Assembly: GCF_021491915.1 (NCBI RefSeq)
Contig: NZ_CP090836.1
Coordinates: 347,001 to 411,000 of the forward strand
DNA: 64,000 nt
DNA from: Paracoccus everestensis
GTDB lineage: Bacteria; Pseudomonadota; Alphaproteobacteria; Rhodobacterales; Rhodobacteraceae
Direction: 5' to 3'
Below the pieces are notes generated by a model. It was not told the origin of the DNA, ran no database searches, and was given only the letters and a program-made list of their open reading frames with translations. A program made the translations under genes and the position numbers. Shown one piece after another: positions 57,797 through 64,000 of this stretch (position 1 is its first letter; each line of letters begins with the position of its first letter).

Positions 57797-59458
57797 GTGA
57801 AGCCCAAAGCGACGGTGTCCGTGACCGATCCGACCTCCTCCCGATCTTCGGCCCTGGCCCCCTTCCGCCACCGAGATTTCCGCCTGTTGTGGAGCGCGAC
57901 CCTGGTCTCGAACTTTGGCGGGCTGGTGCAGGCGGTGGGCGCGGCTTGGCTGATGACGCAGCTGACCGACAGCGCCACTCTGATTGCCCTGGTGCAGGCA
58001 TCCAACACGCTGCCCATCATGCTGCTGGCCCTGGCATCGGGCGCCCTGGCCGACATCTTCGACCGCAAGGCGATCCTGATGTTTGCGCAATGCTTCATGG
58101 CGGCGGTATCGCTGGCCCTGGCGGTGGTCGCGTGGCAGGGCTGGCTGACGCCCTGGCTGCTGCTGGCCTTTACCTTTCTGATCGGGGCGGGGCAGGCGCT
58201 CTACAACCCGCCCTGGCAGGCCAGCATGGGCGATCTTGTGCCGCGCGCCGACCTGCCTGCCGCCGTCACGCTGAACTCGGTCGGGTTCAACCTGATGCGC
58301 TCCGTCGGGCCTGCGGCGGGCGGTTTCATCGTCGCGGTCTTCGGGGCGGCGGCGGCATTCGCGGTCAACGCGCTCAGCTATGCGCCCTTGCTGGGGGCGC
58401 TGCTGCGGTGGCGCCCGAACATCGCCCCCCGCACCGCCCCGCCCGAGGAATTCCTACCCGCCGTTGCCGCTGGCCTGCGCTATGTCTTTCTGTCGCCGAA
58501 CCTGATGAAGGTGATCGGGCGCGGCGCCCTGTTCGGATTCGCCGCCGTGTCCGTGCTGGCGCTGCTGCCCCTGGTTGCCAAGTCCCACCCCGAGGGCGGG
58601 TCGATGTTGTTCGGCGGATTGCTGGGCTGCTACGGCATCGGCGCCATCGCGGGGGCTGCGCTGAACCCGCGCATCAGGACGCGGTTCAACAACGAGAACA
58701 TCGTGCGCATGGCCTTTGCGGGCTTTGCGTTGTCGGCCATCGTCCTGGGGCAGACGCAGGCCACCTGGATGCACGCGCTGGCCTTGTTGCCCGCCGGCGC
58801 CTCCTGGGTGCTGGCCTTGTCGCTGTTCAACGTCACCGTGCAACTGTCCACTCCCCGCTGGGTCGTGGCTCGCGCACTTGCGCTGTACCAGACGGCGACC
58901 TTTGGCGGCATGGCGGCGGGATCCTGGATCTGGGGCAGCATCGCCGGGGCGCACGGACTGGGCGATGCCCTGACTGCGGCGGGTGGCGTGCTGCTGGCGG
59001 GGGCGGTGATCGGCGTCTGGTTCAAGGTGCCGGAATTCGGCACGGCCGACCTGGATCCGGCCAACCGCTTCCGCGAGCCGGCGCTGCGGCTTGATCTGCG
59101 GGGACGGTCGGGACCGATCATGGTGATGGTCGATTACCAGATCGCCCAGAAGGACACGGTCGAGTTCCTGCGCCTGATGCAGTTGCGCCGCAACATCCGC
59201 CGCCGCGACGGGGCACGGAACTGGGCGCTGCTGCGGGATCTGGAACATCCCGACCTGTGGTCCGAAAGCTATCACATTGCCACCTGGGACGAATATGTCC
59301 GCCACAACCTGCGCCGCACGAAATCCGACGCGGAAATCACCGAGGCCCTGCGCGCCTTGCACCAGGGCGAGGGCGGCCCGCTGGTTCACCGCATGATCGA
59401 AAGAAACAGCGTCGGTCCCGAGGACGACCTGCCCCTGATCGGCAAGATGGATATCTGA
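57797..59458 (+). CDS. MFS exporter of the EntS/MFS_3 type with a C-terminal ABM-like domain
   Basis: A 553-residue membrane protein. Twelve spans cover about 20-420, with FRLLWSATLVSNFGG and LADIFDRKAILM (the loop 2-3 motif) of the MFS_3 family. Residues about 440-553 (MVMVDYQIAQKDTVEFLRLMQLRRNIRRRDGARNW) are soluble and resemble an antibiotic-biosynthesis-monooxygenase-like fold often fused to this family. The family exports siderophores or drugs. The start is GTG at 57797; no ATG is available nearby. It is 9 nt before the HDAC-like gene and may share its transcript. Confidence 0.87.
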   Translation: MKPKATVSVTDPTSSRSSALAPFRHRDFRLLWSATLVSNFGGLVQAVGAAWLMTQLTDSATLIALVQASNTLPIMLLALASGALADIFDRKAILMFAQCFMAAVSLALAVVAWQGWLTPWLLLAFTFLIGAGQALYNPPWQASMGDLVPRADLPAAVTLNSVGFNLMRSVGPAAGGFIVAVFGAAAAFAVNALSYAPLLGALLRWRPNIAPRTAPPEEFLPAVAAGLRYVFLSPNLMKVIGRGALFGFAAVSVLALLPLVAKSHPEGGSMLFGGLLGCYGIGAIAGAALNPRIRTRFNNENIVRMAFAGFALSAIVLGQTQATWMHALALLPAGASWVLALSLFNVTVQLSTPRWVVARALALYQTATFGGMAAGSWIWGSIAGAHGLGDALTAAGGVLLAGAVIGVWFKVPEFGTADLDPANRFREPALRLDLRGRSGPIMVMVDYQIAQKDTVEFLRLMQLRRNIRRRDGARNWALLRDLEHPDLWSESYHIATWDEYVRHNLRRTKSDAEITEALRALHQGEGGPLVHRMIERNSVGPEDDLPLIGKMDI

Positions 59459-59467
59459 GGAAACATC

Positions 59468-60388
59468 ATGACCACGGCCCTGTTCACCCATCCCGACGCC
59501 GAACGCCACATCACCCCGCCCGGCCATGCCGAACAGGTCGCGCGCCATGCCGCCGTCCTGGACGCGCTTGCCGACCTGCCCCTCGACCGGCGCGAGGCGC
59601 CGCGCGCGGACGAGGCCGAGATCCTGCGCTGCCATCCCTTGTCCTATCTTGAGCGGATCCGCGACGCGATCCCCGAGGAAGGCTGGCAGATGCTGGACGC
59701 CGACACCCACATGTCGCCCGGCAGCCTTGATGCCGCGCTGCGCGGCGCAGGGGGCGCGGTGGCGGCCGTCGATGCCGTGCTGGCAGGCGAGGTCCCCAAT
59801 TCCTTTGTCGCCATGCGCCCGCCCGGCCATCATGCCGAACGCGAAACGCCGATGGGTTTCTGCATCTTCGGCAACGCGGCCATCGCGGCGATGCGCGCCC
59901 TGGATCATCATGGGCTGGACCGCGTGGCGGTGCTGGATTTCGACGTGCATCATGGCAACGGCACGCAGGATCTGCTGTGGAATGAACGCCGCGCCTTCTT
60001 TGCGTCCAGCCACCAGATGCCGCTTTATCCGGGCACCGGGGCGGCGTCGGAACAAGGCGCGCATGGGCAGATGGTGAACGTGCCGCTGCGGCCTGGATCG
60101 GACGGGGCGGCGGGGCAGGCGGCATGGCGCGACATTCTGTCCCGCTGCCGCGATTTCGCGCCGCAGCTGGTCATCGTCTCGGCCGGGTTCGACGCCCATG
60201 CGGCCGATCCGCTGGCGCAACTGAACTGGGATGACGATGACTTCGCGGCCATCACCCGCATGATCTGCGACATGGCGGCGGATCTGTCAGCCCCCGTGGT
60301 ATCCTGCCTGGAAGGTGGATATGATCTGGACGCCCTGGGCCGGTCCGCCCGCGCCCATGTCCAAGTCCTGCTGGAGGCCCGAGAATGA
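59468..60388 (+). CDS. Histone deacetylase family protein (acetoin utilisation/polyamine deacetylase type)
   Basis: A 306-residue zinc amidohydrolase. Catalytic features are the HH pair in RPPGHHAERETPMGFC, zinc ligands in DFDVHHGNGTQ, and GFDAH and GGYDLDALG. Bacterial members deacetylate acetylpolyamines or acetylated proteins. The conserved neighbours xseB, ispA and dxs do not reveal the substrate. The stop overlaps the xseB ATG by 4 nt. Confidence 0.93.
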   Translation: MTTALFTHPDAERHITPPGHAEQVARHAAVLDALADLPLDRREAPRADEAEILRCHPLSYLERIRDAIPEEGWQMLDADTHMSPGSLDAALRGAGGAVAAVDAVLAGEVPNSFVAMRPPGHHAERETPMGFCIFGNAAIAAMRALDHHGLDRVAVLDFDVHHGNGTQDLLWNERRAFFASSHQMPLYPGTGAASEQGAHGQMVNVPLRPGSDGAAGQAAWRDILSRCRDFAPQLVIVSAGFDAHAADPLAQLNWDDDDFAAITRMICDMAADLSAPVVSCLEGGYDLDALGRSARAHVQVLLEARE

Positions 60389-60621
60389 CTGACATCGCGA
60401 CCATGAGCTTCGAGGAAGCCATGAAGGAACTTGAGGCCACGGTCGGCAAGCTGGAAACCGGCGACGCGTCCCTGGACGAATCCATCAAGCTTTACGAACG
60501 CGGCGCCGCCCTGCGCCAGCATTGCGAAAAACGCCTGCGCGAGGCCGAGGATCGGGTGGAAAAGATCACCCTTGCGGCCAATGGCCAGCCCACAGGGACG
60601 GAACCGGCCGAGGGGCTGTGA
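60385..60621 (+). CDS. xseB: Exodeoxyribonuclease VII small subunit
   Basis: A 78-residue helical protein with the family pattern MSFEEAMKELEATVGKLETGDASLDESIKLYERG. It joins XseA, which is not in the window, in the ssDNA exonuclease VII complex. Overlaps at both ends (ATGA with the upstream gene, TGATG with ispA) show translational coupling. Confidence 0.93.
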   Translation: MTDIATMSFEEAMKELEATVGKLETGDASLDESIKLYERGAALRQHCEKRLREAEDRVEKITLAANGQPTGTEPAEGL

Positions 60622-61484
60622 TGCATGACCGGCTTTCGGCGGTAAAGAGCCAGGTCCAAGCCGCGCTTGACCAGGTGATCGGGGATATGCCCGGCGGCGA
60701 ATTGCGCAATGCGATGGGTTATGCCTGCGCGGGCGGCAAGCGCATCCGGGCCTTCCTGGTCATGGAATCCGCCCGCCTTCATGGCGTGGCCGATGATGCC
60801 GCCCTGGCGGTCGCTGCGGCGGTCGAGGCGCTGCACGCCTATTCCCTGGTCCATGACGACCTGCCCGCGATGGATGACGACGACCTGCGGCGGGGTCAGC
60901 CCACCGTCCATGTGAAATGGTCCGAGGCGACCGCGATCCTGGCGGGCGATGCCTTGCAGACCCTGGCCTTCGGGTTGCTGGCCAGTCCCGCCATTGGCGA
61001 TCCCGCTGCCCGTGTCCGTCTGGTCGCGGCCTTTGCGCAGGCTGTCGGCGGGGCAGGGATGGTCTGGGGGCAGGCGCTGGATATCGCGGCTGAATCTGCC
61101 GCGGCCCCGCTGACCCTGGCCCAGATCACCCAGTTGCAGGGCGGCAAGACCGGCGCCCTGATCCGTTTTGCCGCCATCGCAGGGCCGCTGATCGCCGATG
61201 CCGACACTGGGCCCCTAGCCCGATACGCCGATGCCGTGGGCCTTGCCTTCCAGATCGCCGACGACATCCTGGATGTGACCGGAAACGAAGTTGTGACCGG
61301 CAAGCGCGTGGGCAAGGACGCATCGGCGGGCAAGGCGACTTTCGTGTCCCTGCTGGGTCTTGCCGGCGCACGCGCCGAGGCCGCGCGGCTGGTCGCGGAT
61401 GCCGATGCTGCCCTTGCCCCCTATGGCGAAGCCGCTGCAAACTTGCGCCAATTGGCGCGTTTCGTTATCGAACGCGACACCTGA
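60621..61484 (+). CDS. ispA: Farnesyl diphosphate synthase
   Basis: A 287-residue trans-prenyltransferase that makes FPP/GPP from IPP and DMAPP. The two Asp-rich motifs are HDDLPAMDDDDLRRG (78-92, DDxxxxD type) and QIADDILD (211-218); GGKRIR (38-43) binds diphosphate. The ATG shares bases with the xseB stop. Together with dxs directly downstream it encodes isoprenoid synthesis. Annotated elsewhere as geranyl/farnesyl diphosphate synthase. Confidence 0.94.
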   Translation: MHDRLSAVKSQVQAALDQVIGDMPGGELRNAMGYACAGGKRIRAFLVMESARLHGVADDAALAVAAAVEALHAYSLVHDDLPAMDDDDLRRGQPTVHVKWSEATAILAGDALQTLAFGLLASPAIGDPAARVRLVAAFAQAVGGAGMVWGQALDIAAESAAAPLTLAQITQLQGGKTGALIRFAAIAGPLIADADTGPLARYADAVGLAFQIADDILDVTGNEVVTGKRVGKDASAGKATFVSLLGLAGARAEAARLVADADAALAPYGEAAANLRQLARFVIERDT

Positions 61485-61526
61485 CCGACGCCCGCCCCTG
61501 CAATCTTTCGCCCGAAGGGCCAGCCG

Positions 61527-63443
61527 ATGACCGACCTGACCAAGACGCCGATCCTCGACCGGGTCACGCTGCCCTCGGACATGAAGTCGCTCAGCGACCG
61601 TGAACTGCATCAGCTTGCCGACGAACTCAGGGCGGAAACGATCAGCGCGGTCAGCGTCACCGGCGGGCATCTGGGCGCGGGCCTGGGCGTGGTGGAACTG
61701 ACGGTGGCGCTGCACGCGGTCTTTGACACGCCGCGCGACAAGATCATCTGGGACGTCGGCCACCAGTGCTATCCCCACAAGATCCTGACCGGCCGGCGCG
61801 ACCGCATCCGCACGCTGCGCATGGGCGGCGGGCTGGCGGGCTTCACCAAGCGGGCCGAGAGCCCCTATGACCCTTTCGGCGCGGGCCATTCCAGCACCTC
61901 AATCAGCGCGGCGCTCGGCTTTGCCGTGGCGCGCGATCTGGGCGGCGATCCGGGCGATGCCATCGCGGTGATCGGCGACGGCGCCATGAGCGCGGGCATG
62001 GCCTTCGAGGCGCTGAACAATGCGGGCCATCTGGGCAAGCGGCTGATTGTGATCCTGAACGACAACGAAATGTCGATCGCCCCGCCGGTGGGGGCGCTGT
62101 CGTCATACCTGACCAGCCTTTACACGCGCGGCCCGTTCCAGGATCTGAAGGCCGCCGCCAAGGGCGCCGTGGGCCTGTTGCCCCCGCCCTTCCAGGAAGG
62201 CGCGCGCCGGGCCAAGGAAATGCTGAAGGGCATGACCATCGGTGGCACGCTGTTCGAGGAACTGGGCTTTTCCTATGTCGGCCCGGTCGACGGGCATGAT
62301 CTGGACCAGCTTCTGCCGCTGCTGCGCACAGTGAAGTCGCGGGCGACCGGCCCTGTGCTGATCCATGCCATCACGAAGAAGGGCAAGGGCTATGCCCCGG
62401 CGGAAAACGCCTCCGACCGCGGGCATGCGACGGGCAAGTTCGATATGGTGACGGGCGTGCAGGCCAAGGCCAAGTCGAATGCCCCCAGCTATACCTCTGT
62501 CTTTGCCAAGGCGCTGATCGACGAAGCCGGGCGCGACGACAGGATCGTCGGCATCACCGCCGCCATGCCGGACGGCACGGGACTGAAGCAGTTCGCCGAA
62601 CGCTTTCCGCGCCGGACCTTCGACGTGGGCATCGCCGAACAGCACGCCGTAACCTTCGCGGCGGGACTGGCGGCGGGCGGCATGAAGCCCTTTTGCGCGA
62701 TCTATTCGACCTTCCTGCAGCGCGGCTATGACCAGGTGGTTCATGACGTGGCGGTCCAGAACCTGCCCGTGCGCTTTGCCATCGACCGCGCGGGGCTTGT
62801 AGGCCAGGACGGGCCGACCCATGCGGGCGCCTATGACATCGCCTTCCTGGCGAACCTGCCCGGCATGGTCGTGATGGCCGCAGCCGACGAGGCCGAACTG
62901 TTGCACATGGTCGCCACCGCCGCCGCCCATGACAGCGGTCCCATCGCCTTCCGCTTTCCGCGCGGCGAGGGAACGGGCGTCGAAATGCCTGAACGCGGGC
63001 AAGTGCTGGAGATCGGCAAGGGCCGCATCGTGCAGCAGGGCAAGGGCATAGCCATCCTGTCCTTTGGCACCCGCCTGTCCGAGGCGCAGAAGGCCTGCGA
63101 ATCGCTGGCCGCGCGCGGCCTCACGCCCACGATCGCCGATGCACGTTTCGCCAAGCCGCTGGACCGCGACCTGATCCTGCGGCTGGCAGGCAGCCATGAC
63201 GCGCTGATCACGCTGGAAGAAGGTGCGGTCGGCGGTTTCGGCAGCCATGTCGCGCAATTGCTGGCGGACGAAGGGGTGTTCGACCGTGGCCTGCGCTTCC
63301 GGTCCATGGTCCTGCCCGACCGCTTCGTCGATCACGACGCGCCCTTTGCGATGTATGACACATCCGCGCTGAACGCCGCCCATATCGAAGCCAAGGTGCT
63401 GGAGGTCATGGGCGTGGCGCAACTGGCGGGCAAGACGGCATGA
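61527..63443 (+). CDS. dxs: 1-deoxy-D-xylulose-5-phosphate synthase
   Basis: A 638-residue thiamine-diphosphate enzyme. It condenses pyruvate and glyceraldehyde-3-phosphate to start the MEP isoprenoid pathway. ThDP binding is shown by [37 protein letters not shown] (GDG...NDN), and the catalytic Glu is in [28 protein letters not shown] and TAMPDGTGL (here AAMPDGTG) are also typical. It follows ispA by 42 bp. The hairpin at 63449 may be its terminator. Confidence 0.96.
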   Translation: MTDLTKTPILDRVTLPSDMKSLSDRELHQLADELRAETISAVSVTGGHLGAGLGVVELTVALHAVFDTPRDKIIWDVGHQCYPHKILTGRRDRIRTLRMGGGLAGFTKRAESPYDPFGAGHSSTSISAALGFAVARDLGGDPGDAIAVIGDGAMSAGMAFEALNNAGHLGKRLIVILNDNEMSIAPPVGALSSYLTSLYTRGPFQDLKAAAKGAVGLLPPPFQEGARRAKEMLKGMTIGGTLFEELGFSYVGPVDGHDLDQLLPLLRTVKSRATGPVLIHAITKKGKGYAPAENASDRGHATGKFDMVTGVQAKAKSNAPSYTSVFAKALIDEAGRDDRIVGITAAMPDGTGLKQFAERFPRRTFDVGIAEQHAVTFAAGLAAGGMKPFCAIYSTFLQRGYDQVVHDVAVQNLPVRFAIDRAGLVGQDGPTHAGAYDIAFLANLPGMVVMAAADEAELLHMVATAAAHDSGPIAFRFPRGEGTGVEMPERGQVLEIGKGRIVQQGKGIAILSFGTRLSEAQKACESLAARGLTPTIADARFAKPLDRDLILRLAGSHDALITLEEGAVGGFGSHVAQLLADEGVFDRGLRFRSMVLPDRFVDHDAPFAMYDTSALNAAHIEAKVLEVMGVAQLAGKTA

Positions 63444-63448
63444 TCTGA

Positions 63449-63467
63449 CTGCCCAAAGTGCGGGCAG
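63449..63467 (+). terminator. Hairpin after dxs
   Basis: CTGCCC-AAAGTGC-GGGCAG forms a 6-bp stem 5 nt after the dxs stop. No T-run follows, so it may be a 3' stabiliser rather than a terminator. Confidence 0.4.
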
Positions 63468-63621
63468 CGTGCCGATCTGATGATCAGGATGCAGGATTTT
63501 CTCTGCGTTGCAGCATGATCTTCGTCATGTAACGGAATACCGGAAGGCATCTGGCGCATTATGGACATGCGGGCAGGTTCCTTCCCGCTTCCCTCCGACC
63601 AGGACGGTCCCTGCCGTCAAA

Positions 63622-63664
63622 GCCGCCAGAGACGCGCCTTCCTCCCTGCGAAGTCTCTGGCGGC
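63622..63664. terminator. Long hairpin in the dxs-clpB gap
   Basis: GCCGCCAGAGAC (63622-63633) pairs perfectly with GTCTCTGGCGGC (63653-63664), a 12-bp stem with a 19-nt loop. On the minus strand a short T-run (CTTTGACGG) follows. It can end transcription coming from clpB or dxs. Confidence 0.5.
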
Positions 63665-63673
63665 CTCTCTCGC

Positions 63674-63710
63674 AAGGGAAAAGCGCGGGACTTTCCCTTT
63701 GCCCCGCGCT
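63674..63710 (-). terminator. Probable clpB terminator with interleaved palindromes
   Basis: AGCGCGGG (63682-63689) pairs with CCCGCGCT (63703-63710). On the minus strand this stem is followed by TTTCCC, 9 nt after the clpB stop. A second perfect pair, AAGGGAAA (63674-63681) and TTTCCCTT (63692-63699), is interleaved with it, so the two stems compete. Confidence 0.55.
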
Positions 63711-63718
63711 GTTCGTGC

Positions 63719-64000
63719 TCAGTGAACGGTTGCCTCGGGCTTGGGGCCCTCGCCGACGGCCCCAAGCTTGTGACCCGCCCGGCCGATGCGGTTTTCGACG
63801 ATCAGCCCGTCCGGCCCGGCGCTGACATGGACGGTCTGCCCGTCCAGAACCTCGCCCGACAGCAGCAGTTCGGCCAAGGGATCCTGCAAGGCCCGCTGGA
63901 TCACCCGCTTCAGGGGACGCGCCCCGAAGACCGGATCATAGCCTTGGTCGGCCAGCCATTTGCGCGCCGCATCGTCCAGATCCAGCGTGATCTTGCGCGG
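63719..64000 (-). CDS. clpB: ATP-dependent chaperone ClpB (C-terminal fragment at window edge)
   Basis: Only the last about 93 codons are in the window; the gene continues past base 64000. The C-terminal (D2-small) domain is recognised by RKITLDLDDAARKWLADQGYDP, FGARPLKRVIQRALQDPLAELLL and LDGQTVHV, all ClpB/Hsp104-type. ClpB is the cytosolic disaggregase working with DnaK. The end HKLGAVGEGPKPEATVH is the usual variable tail. Confidence 0.93.
   Translation of the reverse strand, partial: PRKITLDLDDAARKWLADQGYDPVFGARPLKRVIQRALQDPLAELLLSGEVLDGQTVHVSAGPDGLIVENRIGRAGHKLGAVGEGPKPEATVH

Noticed and set aside
63674..63710. A true H-type pseudoknot formed by the interleaved stems
   Set aside because: The connecting loops are 0, 2 and 3 nt, too short to span two 8-bp stems. 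Competing hairpins are more realistic.

Overview
The window is high-GC (about two thirds G+C by eye) chromosomal DNA from an alphaproteobacterium of the Rhodobacteraceae, most likely Paracoccus or a close relative. The basis is the gene content and order: ccoNOQP next to a universal stress protein gene with two perfect FNR boxes between them, gltD-gltB with a small secreted-protein gene between them, a histone-deacetylase-like gene followed by xseB-ispA-dxs, several DUF1127/DUF982-type small genes, and two copies of an intergenic GGATATTT/poly-G element that I remember as typical of this family. Coding density is high. Many genes are joined by ATGA or TGATG overlaps. I see no prophage, insertion sequence or CRISPR array.

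Layout. 1-7105 (minus): a uronate-utilisation operon, read uxaC, dctP, dctQ, dctM, kdgF-like cupin, kduI, kduD, uxuB-like (cut by the left edge), with a divergent GntR-family regulator at 7190-7894. It imports a sugar acid by a TRAP transporter and isomerises or reduces glucuronate-type and unsaturated uronates towards 2-keto-3-deoxygluconate. 7975-11466 (minus): tonB, exbD, exbB and a siderophore-interacting ferric reductase, i.e. energised iron uptake and intracellular iron release. 11640-15184: mobA, a TspO-like membrane protein, a photolyase and a cobA-type uroporphyrinogen methyltransferase. 15299-18749: a large RTX (calcium-binding nonapeptide repeat) secreted protein gene interrupted by one extra G. 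18756-24979: queG, a GST, mtgA, small membrane/secreted proteins, doxX, tRNA-Leu(CAG), an NDUFA9-like protein and uppP. 25132-31870: glutamate synthase (gltD, small secreted protein, gltB) behind an unusual AT-rich structured leader. 32013-34263: tRNA-Lys(UUU), dapF, mtaB. 34287-38897: usp and the high-affinity cbb3 oxidase ccoNOQP under FNR control.

39136-54570 holds housekeeping and stress genes: an NTF2-like protein, miaB, a frameshifted TfoX-C gene, a class III aminotransferase, an SMR transporter, an OmpA/BON protein, ubiA, rsmE, DUF1127, DUF982, csp, prmA, msrA, xerC, DUF484, fsa and priA. 54774-57487 (minus) has envelope functions: an SLT-type lytic transglycosylase, a Lys/Ala-rich H1-like protein and an L,D-transpeptidase lipoprotein. 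57797-63443 (plus) is an MFS exporter, an HDAC-family amidohydrolase, xseB, ispA and dxs, the last three linked to isoprenoid synthesis. The right edge cuts the 3' end of clpB.

The signals most worth a second look are: (i) a duplicated two-hairpin element with compensatory base changes just after ccoP; (ii) mutually exclusive stems in the AT-rich leader of gltD; (iii) the RTX frameshift, which the 27-bp repeat phase pins to a single extra base; (iv) the Cys-to-Ser change at the second catalytic position of DapF; and (v) interleaved palindromes between dxs and clpB. I do not see a clearly new multigene system.
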